Positions 22,001 through 30,212 of a stretch of DNA of 38,625 nucleotides are shown here, in pieces. This stretch comes from Natronococcus jeotgali DSM 18795 (GTDB lineage: Archaea; Halobacteriota; Halobacteria; Halobacteriales; Natrialbaceae). Position 1 is the first letter of the stretch; each line of letters starts with the position of its first letter. A program made the translations under genes and the position numbers. The stretch covers positions 86,154-124,778 of the forward strand of contig NZ_AOIA01000167.1 of NCBI RefSeq assembly GCF_000337695.1. The letters are read 5' to 3'. Below the pieces are notes generated by a model that was not told where the DNA came from, searched no databases, and was given only the letters and a program-made list of their open reading frames with translations.

Positions 22001-23500
22001 TCAGGCCTCCTCGAGCGCGCGGGCCGCGTTCAACGCCGTGGCGTCGTCGAACCGGGAGCCGACGAGCATCAGTCCGACCGGGAGCCCGTCGACCTCGCCG
22101 GCGGGGACGCTGACGCCGGGGTGGCCGGTTCGGTTGAACGGCGTCGCGTTGTGGACGATGTCGGTCTCCCGCAGACGGTCGTACTGGTCCCGTTCGGGCT
22201 CGCGTTCCGGAGGTTTCGTCACCGCCGTCGGCATCACCAGCAGGTCGTACTCCTCGAGGACGGCGTCGTATCGCTCGGTGAGTTCGACGACGAGGTTCAT
22301 CGCGCGGGCATAGTACCGCGAGTGGTACTCGGTGTTGGTGTACGAGCCCAGGAGTAACAGCAGCTTGAGCCGCGGCGGGAAGTCGTCGCTCTGTGCGCGC
22401 CGGAACTTGCCGAAGGACTCGACCCACGAGCGGTCGTACCACGCCTTCCAGCCGTGGCCGAGCGCCTCGCCGGAGATCGCGTCGAGCAGCCCCTCCGAGG
22501 TACAGACGTCGTGAACGTCCTTCGCGTCGAGGTGCATCGGGACTGAAACCTCCTCGACGGTCGCGCCCAGCGCCTCGAGGCGATCGATCGAGTCCCGGAC
22601 GGTCTCGAGGACGTCCTCGTCGGCCCCCTCGCGGTCGAACCCCTCCTCGAGGACGCCGATCGAGAGGTCGGAGACATCGCCGTCCAGTCGCTCTGCATAC
22701 TGTTCGACGGGAACCGGACTGTGACTTCGCAGATCCCGCTCGTTGCTCCCCGCGATCGCCGTGAGGGTGCGGGCGACGCTCTCGACGTCGGATCCCATCG
22801 GCCCGGGGTGGTCGATCGCGTGCTCGATACCGATACAGCCCGTGTAGGGCACGAGGCCGTAGGTGGGCTTGTGACCGACGATCCCGCAGAACGCCGCGGG
22901 GACGCGGACGCTGCCGCCCTGGTCGGAGCCGATCGCGACGTCGACCTCGCCTCTCGCGACCGCGACCGCGCTCCCGCCGCTCGAGCCACCCGCGAGGTAG
23001 TCATCGTCGTGGGGGTTCAGGACGGGACCGAACGCGCTGTGGCCCGTCGAGGTCATCGCCATGTCGTCCATGTTGGTTTTGCCGACGATATCGGCGCCGG
23101 CTTCCAGCAGCCGGGTCGTGACGGTCGCGTCGCGGTTCGGGACGTAGCCCTCGACGACGGTGGAGCCGCAGGTCATCTCCACGCCCGCGACCGAGACGTT
23201 GTCCTTGATTCCGACCTCCCAACCCTCGAGCGGACCGCCGTCGTCGCCCGCGACGAAACACTGGGTCACCCAGGCGTTGTGCGGGTCCTCCTCGCTCGTG
23301 ACGCGCCGGCCGGCGTTTCGCGTCCGGTCCTCGGTACCGCCGAGACGGGGCTCGGGATCGTAGGACATGACCGTCTCGTAGGACTCGACTTTCCGCTCGG
23401 CCATCTCGACGAAGAACTCGAGTTCCTCGTCGGTGAGGTCCAAAAATAGTTCCTCCCCCAGCTCCGCGAGAACGTCTTCCGTCGGTACCCGCAGTGGCAT
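22001..23500 (-). CDS. Amidase (amidase-signature family)
   Basis: A protein of 499 residues from ATG 23500. It hydrolyses amides through a Ser-cisSer-Lys triad. Seen here: the Lys region VGIKDNVSVAGVEMTCGS, the Gly/Ser signature DDDYLAGGSSGGSAVAVARGEV holding the cis-Ser, and the nucleophile region GSDQGGSVRVPAAFCG followed by GHKPTYGLVPYTG. About 80 N-terminal residues (ELGEELFLDLTDEELEFFVE) precede the core, as in aliphatic amidases and in contrast to GatA. No gatB or gatC is nearby, so a catabolic role is more likely than tRNA amidation. Confidence 0.9.
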   Translation of the reverse strand: MPLRVPTEDVLAELGEELFLDLTDEELEFFVEMAERKVESYETVMSYDPEPRLGGTEDRTRNAGRRVTSEEDPHNAWVTQCFVAGDDGGPLEGWEVGIKDNVSVAGVEMTCGSTVVEGYVPNRDATVTTRLLEAGADIVGKTNMDDMAMTSTGHSAFGPVLNPHDDDYLAGGSSGGSAVAVARGEVDVAIGSDQGGSVRVPAAFCGIVGHKPTYGLVPYTGCIGIEHAIDHPGPMGSDVESVARTLTAIAGSNERDLRSHSPVPVEQYAERLDGDVSDLSIGVLEEGFDREGADEDVLETVRDSIDRLEALGATVEEVSVPMHLDAKDVHDVCTSEGLLDAISGEALGHGWKAWYDRSWVESFGKFRRAQSDDFPPRLKLLLLLGSYTNTEYHSRYYARAMNLVVELTERYDAVLEEYDLLVMPTAVTKPPEREPERDQYDRLRETDIVHNATPFNRTGHPGVSVPAGEVDGLPVGLMLVGSRFDDATALNAARALEEA

Positions 23501-23850
23501 GGACGAACAATCGCTCGTTCGCTGGAAGTGTACCGCGGTGGCACGCGCAAGTCCCGTCGCGACCCGCCGTCGAGACGACGTCGCGCAGGGGCCAACGGCG
23601 GGCCCGAGCCGCAGCGTCAGAGGCGCTTCAGTCGGATCTCGCGATCGGTACCCGCCTCGACGTTGCTCTCGTCGATCGGGTCGGCCTCCTCGTCGGCGTC
23701 GCCCCACCCGAGCTGGGATCGGACGAGAGCACGTACTCCGGAATAGCCACCGCAGGAGACTGCAGGGGAATCCTGAACGTCGCTCCGGAAACGGTTACGA
23801 TCGGCGGAAACGACGGAACGCTTTCGTCGCTCGAGTCCGCATCGAGACCG
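23501..23850. other. Intergenic stretch between amidase and CDGSH genes
   Basis: 350 bp without a supported gene. On the minus strand, 23617-23755 encodes a stop-ended acidic tail (GDADEEADPIDESNVEAG) with haloarchaeal protein composition but no usable start codon. It may be the remains of a gene or chance. Confidence 0.35.
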
Positions 23851-24120
23851 ATGACGCGACTTGTCGAACTCGAAGCGAACGGTCCACGGAAGCTCGAGCC
23901 GTCCGACGTCGACGACGAGAAAGGCGACGTCGCGGTCTGTCGGTGCGGGCTCTCGGAGTCGTTTCCGTTCTGTGACGGCAGCCACCGACGAACCGTCGAC
24001 GAGGAGGAGGGGACGACGTACGTCTACGAGGACGGCGAACGATCGATCGTCGAAGAAGTCGTCACGCGGGAAGACGGGGCCGACGAGACGGTCGACCGCG
24101 AGGACTCGAGCGGGAACTGA
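23851..24120 (+). CDS. CDGSH iron-sulfur domain protein
   Basis: An 89-residue protein starting MTRLVELEANGP. The [2Fe-2S] ligand motif is complete: CRCGLSESFPFCDGSH, i.e. C-x-C-x8-P-x-CDGSH with three Cys and one His ligand. It is a single-domain, cytoplasmic form. The C-terminal ~35 residues are an acidic tail. Such proteins act in electron transfer or Fe-S cluster handling. The ATG at 23851 places the usual lead strand before the motif; longer frames are antisense to the amidase leader. Confidence 0.88.
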   Translation: MTRLVELEANGPRKLEPSDVDDEKGDVAVCRCGLSESFPFCDGSHRRTVDEEEGTTYVYEDGERSIVEEVVTREDGADETVDREDSSGN

Positions 24121-24136
24121 TCGACCGCCCTGTCGA

Positions 24137-24451
24137 CTACTGCCAGGTCTCGATCCGTCCCTCGCGAACGTCCTCGACGCAGCCCTCGCAGTCGGGGTGA
24201 TCGGCCTCGTAACAGGCCGGGCGATACTCGTCGTCGAGCAGGGCCGCCCGCCGTTCGGCGTACCGCCGACAGACGATCTTGGCGCGGCCCCGCTCGTCGG
24301 TGGGCAGCCCGCGGGCGTTTCGCGCCGACCGGTAGGCCTCGCGGGCCTCACCGAGCTGGCCGTCGGTCGATCCGCGAAGCTCCGCGTACTGTTCGCCCGC
24401 CTCTCGGAGCTTCGTCCGAAGGAACCGCTCGAGTCGACGCCGATCCGACAT
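24137..24451 (-). CDS. Uncharacterised haloarchaeal protein with Cys cluster (DUF7091-like)
   Basis: A protein of 104 residues. It opens with basic helices (MSDRRRLERFLRTKLREAGEQY), has a central AREAYRSARNARGLPTDERGRAKIVCRRYAE (written in parts: AREAYRSARNARG, then LPTDERGRAKIVCRR) and ends with CYEADHPDCEGCVEDVREG. The four Cys could bind a metal. I believe this is the DUF7091 family of haloarchaea, but I cannot confirm it. The start codon lies 49 bp from the SDR stop on the same strand, so the two genes may be co-transcribed. Confidence 0.75.
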   Translation of the reverse strand: MSDRRRLERFLRTKLREAGEQYAELRGSTDGQLGEAREAYRSARNARGLPTDERGRAKIVCRRYAERRAALLDDEYRPACYEADHPDCEGCVEDVREGRIETWQ

Positions 24452-24500
24452 CGTGGTTCCGTTCGGAGGGCGGACACATAGTCTCGTCGCCGGGCCGGGG

Positions 24501-25253
24501 CTACAGCTCCTGGCGAGTCGGCCGGATCAGCAACTCGTTAATGTCGACGCGGGTCGGCTGGCCGACCGCGAAGCGGATCGACCGCGCCACGTCCTCGGGT
24601 TCCAGCGGCGTCACGCCCTCGAGCATCTCGTCGATCATCTCCTTCTGTTCCTCGTCGGGGATGTGCTCCGGAAGCTCGGTGTCGACGACGCCGGGTTCGA
24701 CGGTGGTGACGCGGATATCCGAGTCGGCGACCTCCTCGCGGAGCGCCTCGGAAAAGGCCGTAACGCCGAACTTCGAGGCGTTGTAACCGCTCGAGCCCGC
24801 GTAGGCCTTCCGGCCGGCGACCGACGAGAGGTTGACGATGTCGCCGGCCCCCTGCTCCCGCATGACCGCGAGGGCCGCCTGGGAGGCGACCATCACGGCC
24901 TGGACGTTCAGGTCGAGCATCTGCTGCCAATCGTCGGGATCCGCCGTCGCCACCGGCTCGAGCAGCATGACGCCCGCGTTGTTGACGAGCACGTCGAGTC
25001 CGCCCAGCTCCGCGACGGTGGTATCGATCATCTCCCGTACCTGGGGCTCCTCGGTGACGTCGGTCGGAACGACGAGGGCCTCCCCGCCGGCGGTCTCGAT
25101 CTCGTCGGCCAGCGACTCGAGGCGGTCCTCGCGACGGGCGGCCAACGCGACCGACGCGCCCGCGTCGGCGAGTTCGCGGGCCGTCGCCGCGCCGATTCCG
25201 GACGACGCGCCGGTTACGAGTGCGACCCTGTCGTCGAGTGAAGTAGTCGTCAT
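24501..25253 (-). CDS. Short-chain dehydrogenase/reductase (classical SDR)
   Basis: A protein of 250 residues from ATG 25253. The cofactor-binding TGASSGIG is at 14-21, LVNNAGV at ~89-95, and the catalytic Ser in NLSSVAGR is followed by YNASK with Tyr and Lys. AARREDR after strand 2 (basic residues) suggests NADP preference. The length is normal for NADP-dependent YdfG-like SDRs, which reduce hydroxy acids or ketones; the substrate is not predictable. It is divergent from the molybdopterin oxidoreductase gene. Confidence 0.92.
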   Translation of the reverse strand: MTTTSLDDRVALVTGASSGIGAATARELADAGASVALAARREDRLESLADEIETAGGEALVVPTDVTEEPQVREMIDTTVAELGGLDVLVNNAGVMLLEPVATADPDDWQQMLDLNVQAVMVASQAALAVMREQGAGDIVNLSSVAGRKAYAGSSGYNASKFGVTAFSEALREEVADSDIRVTTVEPGVVDTELPEHIPDEEQKEMIDEMLEGVTPLEPEDVARSIRFAVGQPTRVDINELLIRPTRQEL

Positions 25254-25386
25254 CGAGTCCGACGAGGGGCCTCCGACTGAAGGGTTGCGGGGAGCCAGCA
25301 ATCCGCCCGCGGTTCGATGGACGGATGTGTCTCGACGGATCGCGCCGCAGCCGATCGGGGGAAATCGTTTTTTCGATCCGTGTTCC

Positions 25387-26643
25387 ATGGGGTCTATGGG
25401 CACGGAGCAACCTCGAGCGAACCGACACGACGAGATCGAGGCGATCCTCGAGCGAAAGGGCGGCGTCGAGGAGGCACGCGACGACGCCGACAAGTACACC
25501 GTCGTCGGGGCAGCCGACAGGGATACGTACGCGAACTGGCTGACGCCGATCGAGGAGCACTTCGTCTGTCACCGCAACGACATTCCGACGGTCGACGAGA
25601 ACGGCGAGTGGGCGATCTCGCTAACCGGGTATCTCGAGAATACGTACTCGGTCGCGCAGCTCAGAGCGGAGTTCCCGACGGTCGCGGTCGCGCACACGAT
25701 GGAGTGTGCGGGCAACGGCCGCGGTCAGCACCGTCCCGAAACCGGCAGCGTCCAGTGGGGATACGAGGCCGCCGGAACGGCCGTCTGGACCGGGACGCCG
25801 GTGAGTTCCGTGCTGCGCGGGGAACTCGAGGACGTCCCCGACGACGCGTGGCTCACGGCCGTCGGCGGCGATCCCGCGGACGGCGAGGACGTCTTTGCGC
25901 GCTCGATCCCGCTCTCGAAGGCGATCGACGACTGCGTCCTGGCCTACGAGATGAACGGGGAGGTGCTCCCCCGCGAACACGGCTTCCCGGTTCGGCTGAT
26001 CGTCCCCGGCTGGTACGGCGTCAACAGCGTCAAGTGGCTCGAGGAGCTCCGCGTGATGGACGGGATGGTTACCGAAGACTCGCTGGATCGGCCGGGCGTC
26101 CACGCCTACTGGCAGCAGGAGGCCTACCGGATTCACCCGGAAGGCGTCGAGCCGGCGGTCAACGAAACCGTCGAGAGCGTCGACACGTGGGACCAGCTCG
26201 AGGGCGGCGAGCCCGACCACCCCTACACGTTCGACCAGACGGTGATGTCGGTCATCGGTGAGCCCGACGGCGAGTCGCCCGTCACCGTCCCCGAAGACGG
26301 CACCGTCGAAATCACGGGCGTCGCGTGGGCCGGCGACGACGACGTCGCGAGCGTCGAGGTGTCGACCGACGGCGGCGACAGCTGGTCGGAGGCGGAGCTG
26401 TTCGGCCCCGACTACGCGGGCGCGTGGCGGCTGTTCCGGTACGACTGGACAGCGACGCCCGGCGAGTACGTGCTGGCCTCCCGCGCGACCGACCAGCGGG
26501 GACGGCGCCAGCCGATGCGCATCTCCAACCCGGACGCGTGGCGCGACGCCCTCGAGGACGACGAGTTCCCCTGGAACGAGGGCGGGTACGCCGCAAACGC
26601 CGTGTTGCCGAACGCTCTCGAGCTCGAGGTCCGCCGGCCGTAA
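25387..26643 (+). CDS. Sulfite oxidase-like molybdopterin oxidoreductase
   Basis: A protein of 418 residues; ATG 25387 or 25396 could start it. Residues ~50-260 form the molybdopterin-binding domain with the molybdenum-ligand Cys107 in VAHTMECAGNGRGQ, then EAAGTAVWTGTPV, YEMNGEVLPREHGFPVRLIVPGWYGVNSVKWL. The C-terminal ~130 residues form the Mo-co dimerisation domain (ITGVAWAGDDDVASVEVSTDGG). There is no heme domain and no Tat or Sec signal, so it is a cytoplasmic plant-type sulfite oxidase or a YedY-like enzyme; the electron acceptor is unknown. A T6 run lies ~20 bp upstream. Confidence 0.92.
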   Translation: MGSMGTEQPRANRHDEIEAILERKGGVEEARDDADKYTVVGAADRDTYANWLTPIEEHFVCHRNDIPTVDENGEWAISLTGYLENTYSVAQLRAEFPTVAVAHTMECAGNGRGQHRPETGSVQWGYEAAGTAVWTGTPVSSVLRGELEDVPDDAWLTAVGGDPADGEDVFARSIPLSKAIDDCVLAYEMNGEVLPREHGFPVRLIVPGWYGVNSVKWLEELRVMDGMVTEDSLDRPGVHAYWQQEAYRIHPEGVEPAVNETVESVDTWDQLEGGEPDHPYTFDQTVMSVIGEPDGESPVTVPEDGTVEITGVAWAGDDDVASVEVSTDGGDSWSEAELFGPDYAGAWRLFRYDWTATPGEYVLASRATDQRGRRQPMRISNPDAWRDALEDDEFPWNEGGYAANAVLPNALELEVRRP

Positions 26644-26730
26644 TCGCCAGACGGGAACACTTTCGCTCCGGTGCCGGCAGTTTAAATACGATCGGGAGCG
26701 AACGTCGGTATGCCTCCCAGTGAAACGAAG

Positions 26731-26736
26731 AGGAGG
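26731..26736 (+). promoter_or_regulatory. Shine-Dalgarno that sets the rpa3 start
   Basis: AGGAGG lies 9 nt before ATG 26746. A competing in-frame ATG at 26710 has no such site, so 26746 is preferred. A TATA-like TTTAAATAC at ~26680 supports a leadered transcript. Confidence 0.65.
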
Positions 26737-26745
26737 CGTGACACA

Positions 26746-27675
26746 ATGAGCGACGTACGACAGCACGCGGACGACATACACGACCAGTTTTCGGACCACA
26801 TCGACGTCTCGGTCGACGACGTCGAGGATCGGCTGACGACGCTCGTCGACGAGTACAAGGTGCCGATCGACGAGGCGCGCCGGAGCGTCACCAACCACTA
26901 CCTCGAGGAGGCCGGCTTAGAGCGCGAGGACCTCGCGGGCGGCTCGAGCGAGGCGGCCGAGATCGAGGACGTCGACGAACCGGAGCAGTGGATCGACCTC
27001 ACGGCCAAGGTCATCGAGCTGTGGGAGCCCCGCAGCGACTCGGTCGCGCAGGTCGGGCTGCTCGGCGATCCCACTGGAACGATCAAGTTCACCAAGTGGG
27101 CCAAATCCGACCTGCCGACGCTCGACGAGGGCGGCGTCTACCAGCTTCGCAACGTCGTCACCGACGAGTACGAGGGCCGGTACTCGGTCAAGCTCAACTC
27201 GACGACCGTCATCGAGGAGCTCGACGAGGAGCTCGAGGTCGGCGACGACACCAGCGAGATCGAAGGCGCGCTCGTCGACATGCAAAGCGGCAGCGGGCTC
27301 ATCAAGCGCTGCCCGAAGGAGGACTGCACCCGCGTCCTCCAGAACGGCCGCTGTAACGAACACGGCGAGGTCGAAGGCGAGTTCGACCTGCGCATCAAGG
27401 CTGTCGTCGACGACGGGATCGACGCCCACGAGGTCATCTTCGACAAGGACGCCACCGAGAACCTGACCGGAATCAGCCTCGAGGAGGCCAAGGACATGGC
27501 GATGGACGCGCTGGATACGACCGTCGTCGCCGACGAGATCCGCGAGATGGTCGTCGGTACCTACTACCGTATCGAGGGCCCGACGTTCGGTCGCTACGTC
27601 CTGGCCGACGACGTCGAGGAACTCGACGGGCCAGCCGACGCCGAACAGCTGCTGATCAAAGCGAGGTCGATGTAA
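26746..27675 (+). CDS. rpa3: Replication protein A, RPA3-type single-strand DNA-binding protein
   Basis: A protein of 309 residues. Residues ~1-60 are a helical N-terminus; an OB fold spans ~82-160 (WIDLTAKVIELWEPRSDSVAQ, split by a GLLGDPTGTIKFTKWA segment); a zinc finger follows (C189, C194, C203, H206, in RCPKEDCTRVLQNGRCNEH), then a second beta-rich domain. It binds single-stranded DNA in replication and repair. The length is close to Haloferax volcanii RPA3 (311). The next gene starts directly after the stop codon and encodes the partner RPAP3, as in the known rpa3-rpap3 operon. Confidence 0.92.
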   Translation: MSDVRQHADDIHDQFSDHIDVSVDDVEDRLTTLVDEYKVPIDEARRSVTNHYLEEAGLEREDLAGGSSEAAEIEDVDEPEQWIDLTAKVIELWEPRSDSVAQVGLLGDPTGTIKFTKWAKSDLPTLDEGGVYQLRNVVTDEYEGRYSVKLNSTTVIEELDEELEVGDDTSEIEGALVDMQSGSGLIKRCPKEDCTRVLQNGRCNEHGEVEGEFDLRIKAVVDDGIDAHEVIFDKDATENLTGISLEEAKDMAMDALDTTVVADEIREMVVGTYYRIEGPTFGRYVLADDVEELDGPADAEQLLIKARSM

Positions 27676-28311
27676 ATGTCTCAGGCAGAACTCACCCGCG
27701 AAGTCGCGCGTCGCGTCTTCGCCTCCGAATTCAACGACTCGACGTACACGTTCAAGGAAAGCGACGACGAGCGCGCGCCCAACTACGCCCTGCTGCCGAC
27801 GGGCGATCGGGCCAACCGCGTGTTCGCCGTCGGCACGCTGACCGAGACCGAGGACGTCGGCGAGGACAGCGAGTACTGGCGCGGCCGCGTCGTCGATCCG
27901 ACGGGGACCTTTTTCGTCTACGCCGGCCAGTACCAGCCCGAGGCCGCCTCCGTCCTCCGGGACACGGAGCCGCCGGCGTACGTCTCGGTCGTCGGCAAAC
28001 CGAGGACGTTCGAGACCGAGGACGGGACGGTCAACGTCTCGGTTCGCCCCGAGACGATCTCGATCGTCGACGAGGCGACCCGGGACCGCTGGGTCGTCGA
28101 GACCGCCGAGCGAACTCTCGATCGAATCGAGGAGTTCGAGACCTGGCAGGACGAACAGGAGGCGCCGGAGAGCGGCTCGACGGCGCCGACCAACGAGTAC
28201 GCCCAGATGGCCCGCGAGCGGTACGACTCGCCGGTCGAGAACTACCGCCGCGACGTGATCCAGGCCCTCGAGAGCCTCGAGAACGTCGAGGACGCGGAAG
28301 CGACGGCCTGA
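27676..28311 (+). CDS. rpap3: RPA-associated protein, RPAP3-type
   Basis: A protein of 211 residues. It opens ELTREVARRVFASEFNDSTYTFKE, then has a single OB fold (FVYAGQYQPEAASVLRDTEP, then PAYVSVVGKPRTFE), and ends with a long acidic helical tail. It is a haloarchaeal partner of RPA3; together they form the single-strand DNA-binding complex. The ATG follows the rpa3 stop without a gap, so it is probably translated by coupling. Confidence 0.9.
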   Translation: MSQAELTREVARRVFASEFNDSTYTFKESDDERAPNYALLPTGDRANRVFAVGTLTETEDVGEDSEYWRGRVVDPTGTFFVYAGQYQPEAASVLRDTEPPAYVSVVGKPRTFETEDGTVNVSVRPETISIVDEATRDRWVVETAERTLDRIEEFETWQDEQEAPESGSTAPTNEYAQMARERYDSPVENYRRDVIQALESLENVEDAEATA

Positions 28312-28314
28312 TCG

Positions 28315-28333
28315 ACCGGAGCAGTCTTTTTCC
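28315..28333 (+). terminator. T-tract terminator after rpap3
   Basis: A run of five T at 28327-28331 follows the GC-rich end of the operon by 16 bp, a common archaeal termination signal. Confidence 0.45.
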
Positions 28334-28446
28334 AGTCGACCGACACGCCTCGAGCGACGCCACTCGGGACGCCAACGCCGTCTCGTCAGTCGACGCTTCC
28401 GGACGAGGGAGCGACGACGCCGACTGATCCGTCGTCTGACGAATCG

Positions 28447-28454
28447 TTAAGTAT
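28447..28454 (+). promoter_or_regulatory. TATA box of the RHH gene
   Basis: TTAAGTAT is centred ~27 bp before ATG 28477, consistent with a leaderless transcript. Confidence 0.5.
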
Positions 28455-28476
28455 CGCGGCCGACGACTACACTGCG

Positions 28477-28884
28477 ATGGGCAACAAGAACAAGACGATC
28501 TCGTTTCGCGTGAGCGAGGACGCCTTCGAGGCGCTCCAGGAGATCGCCGAGGAACGGGACATCTCGTTGTCCGCGGTCTTTCGGGACTACGTCGAGCAAC
28601 TCGTCGACCACGACGGGCGGGTCGCGGTCGTGCCCGAAGCCGACCTCGAGGACGGCGACCCTGGCGGCGGGGACGAAAACCTCGCCTTTCCGCCGACCGT
28701 CGAGGTGCCCAAGAGCTTCATCCGCGAACACGAACGGCTCGAGCTCGAGGCCGACCACCTCCGCGAACAGTTAGACGAGTACAAGTCCTACGTCACCGAG
28801 CTCCAGGACCGCCTCGAGGACGAGGACGAGGTCCTCCTGCTGGACGACCTGGACGACGCCGACGATCCCTCGCAGCTGCGCTGA
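28477..28884 (+). CDS. Ribbon-helix-helix (CopG-like) DNA-binding protein with coiled coil
   Basis: A protein of 135 residues. Residues ~1-45 form an RHH domain: strand KTISFRVSE, helix AFEALQEIAEERD and helix SLSAVFRDYVEQLV. An acidic linker and a predicted coiled coil follow (HERLELEADHLREQLDEY, then VTELQDRLEDED). It resembles the longer RHH regulators of halophiles such as those near ftsZ2 (CdrL type), but no ftsZ is adjacent, so I do not assign that role. It is a predicted dimeric transcription regulator. The stop is adjacent to the convergent DUF5814-type stop. Confidence 0.85.
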   Translation: MGNKNKTISFRVSEDAFEALQEIAEERDISLSAVFRDYVEQLVDHDGRVAVVPEADLEDGDPGGGDENLAFPPTVEVPKSFIREHERLELEADHLREQLDEYKSYVTELQDRLEDEDEVLLLDDLDDADDPSQLR

Positions 28885-29340
28885 CTACCTCGCGAGATCC
28901 TGCTTCGCCCGCCGAATCTCCTCGCGCGTTTCGTCGGTTCCCTCGACCTCGGCGAGTCCCTCGGCGGCCTCGAGCGTGCGGACGCCGCTGTCGAGAAAGG
29001 AGAGGACGTCCCCGGAGTAGGCGTAGACCATGTAGTCGTCGGTCATCACGTCGACGATGGCGTCGGGGCCCAGCCCCTGCGCGCGCAACTCGAGCAGGTA
29101 CCTGACGAACTTCCGCTCGGGACAGCCGCAGTAGGGGTTGTTGTCGCAGCTGCAGTCGAGGAAGTCACTCGAGAAGTCGAGCACCCGCTCCTGGGTCGCC
29201 TCGTCGAGTTTCTCGAGGCCCTCGCCCTGGAAGAGGAGGTCCAGGGTCGCCCCCTTGAACGCCCCCTTCGGGATCGACGTCTCGAGCTGGGAGGCGAGCT
29301 GGCGGTGGTTCTTGACGTAGATCTTGTCGGTGATGGCCAC
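28885..29340 (-). CDS. DUF5814-type haloarchaeal protein
   Basis: A protein of 151 residues from a GTG at 29340 (giving MAITDKIYVKNH), which matches the family's N-terminus better than any ATG. Blocks: HRQLASQLETSIPKGAFKGA, TLDLLFQGEGLEKLD, then the Cys cluster LDCSCDNNPYCGCPERKF and RYLLELRAQGLGPDAIVDVM. The CxC...CxC pattern suggests metal or Fe-S binding. The function is unknown. I recall a highly conserved haloarchaeal family, so it is probably important. Longer frames upstream run through repeat DNA and are not coding. Confidence 0.8.
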   Translation of the reverse strand: MAITDKIYVKNHRQLASQLETSIPKGAFKGATLDLLFQGEGLEKLDEATQERVLDFSSDFLDCSCDNNPYCGCPERKFVRYLLELRAQGLGPDAIVDVMTDDYMVYAYSGDVLSFLDSGVRTLEAAEGLAEVEGTDETREEIRRAKQDLAR

Positions 29341-29694
29341 GCGTTGGCGGGCGTACGGGCGGGCGGCCGAAAAGCGTCTCGGTTGTGCGGTTCGGAGCGA
29401 GCGCGGTTCGGAACGAGCGCGGTTCTCACTCACTTCGTTCATTCCGAACGGCGGAATGCGAGCGGGGAACGAATGTGACCCGCGAGCGAACGAAGTGAGC
29501 GAGAACCGCGGCTGCGAACGGGAAGCAGAGAACGGAGTAGCCCGCGTGCATGTGCAGTGAGAACCGCGAAAGACGAGCCTCGAGCCATACTCGGAGACTC
29601 GACGGCCGAAAATGCACGACATGGAGTCGCACGCACCCGTCCTCGAGTCGTAACGTATTTCAGGCCAACCGCGTGTAGGAATAGGTGTAAGCGC
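29341..29694. other. Repeat-rich intergenic stretch
   Basis: 350 bp without a gene. Its left half holds a 16-bp tandem repeat (29387-29418) and the large inverted repeat at 29418-29510; the right half leads into tRNA-His. Confidence 0.5.
29387..29510 (+). repeat. REP-like tandem plus inverted repeat
   Basis: GCGGTTCGGAGCGAGC is repeated directly as GCGGTTCGGAACGAGC. The second copy runs into a 23-nt arm (29418-29440, starting CGCGGTTCTCACTCAC) that pairs with 29488-29510 (ending GCGAGAACCGCG), 22 of 23 positions. The loop holds a second hairpin ATTCCG/CGGAAT. GAACGAAGTGAGCGAG motifs of this kind are scattered in haloarchaeal genomes. Confidence 0.65.
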
Positions 29695-29767
29695 GTCCGG
29701 GTTGGGGTAGTGGTTATCCTTCAGCCTTGTGGAGGCTGAGACGCGGGTTCGATTCTCGCACCCGGAC
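29695..29767 (+). tRNA. tRNA-His (GTG)
   Basis: A 73-nt cloverleaf. The extra G-1 pairs with C73 (G-TCCGGGT ... ACCCGGA-C), the hallmark of tRNA-His. The anticodon stem CAGCC/GGCTG has loop TTGTGGA (anticodon GTG), and the T-loop is TTCGATT. It is followed by five T. Confidence 0.95.
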
Positions 29768-29772
29768 TTTTT
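29768..29772 (+). terminator. T5 terminator after tRNA-His
   Basis: Five T directly follow the last base of the tRNA, a typical end signal for archaeal tRNA genes. Confidence 0.45.
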
Positions 29773-29857
29773 CGCGACGAACGGACGTGAGGAGCGAAAA
29801 GTTCCGGGAGAGAATCGAATCAGGGAGTGGAGCGAACGCAGTGAGCGAAACGACCGT

Positions 29858-29879
29858 GGTTCGATTCTCGCACCCGAAC
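29858..29879 (+). repeat. Partial duplication of the tRNA-His 3' end
   Basis: 22 nt match the last 22 nt of tRNA-His (29746-29767) with one mismatch (CCCGAAC for CCCGGAC), 112 bp downstream and in the same orientation. Similarity continues weakly past the tRNA end (ACGAAC). It looks like an attachment-site scar, but no integrase lies near. Confidence 0.65.
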
Positions 29880-30189
29880 TTCTGGTAACGAACTGAACGA
29901 GAGCCGGACGAGTCCTCGGAGAGTCGATCCAGGCTGACGTCCGCCTTCGAGAACAGCGGAAACCCACTGTTGGCCGCATACTTCCGGGACGAATATCGTT
30001 CGCTCCCACCCTCGATCCGAACACACGGGATCACCACGCCCTCCCCAGCCGACTCGTTCGTTCGCGGGTCTTCGACCGCTCACTCACTCCTCCCTCGCGC
30101 GGTTTCGAACTGCAGTTCGCCGTCGGCTCACTGCAGTTCGGCACGCGCCACCGCGACCGTTCCGGCAAGCAAAACGGAACCTCGTTCCC

Positions 30190-30206
30190 GAAACGGCGGC
30201 CGTTTC
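30190..30206 (-). terminator. Hairpin after the cupin gene
   Basis: GAAACGGC g GCCGTTTC is a perfect 8-bp stem with a one-base centre, lying 7-23 bp beyond the cupin stop codon on the minus strand. It is not followed by a T run, so it may be an RNA-stabilising structure rather than a terminator. Confidence 0.4.
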
Positions 30207-30212
30207 ACGACG

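Larger units (their letters stand above)
29773..30212. other. Intergenic stretch after tRNA-His
   Basis: 440 bp without a supported gene. It holds the partial tRNA-His duplication, a perfect 14-nt palindrome CGAACTGCAGTTCG at 30106-30119 with a second CTGCAGTTCG at 30131-30140, and the cupin terminator hairpin at its end. Confidence 0.45.

Noticed and set aside
23617-23755. Small minus-strand gene with an acidic C-terminus
   Set aside because: The reading frame has no ATG, GTG or TTG at a sensible position, and no recognisable domain. It may be the remains of a gene but cannot be supported.
28477-28884. RHH protein as the cell-division regulator CdrS or CdrL
   Set aside because: The RHH domain is similar, but no ftsZ gene lies next to it and the assignment cannot be made from sequence alone.
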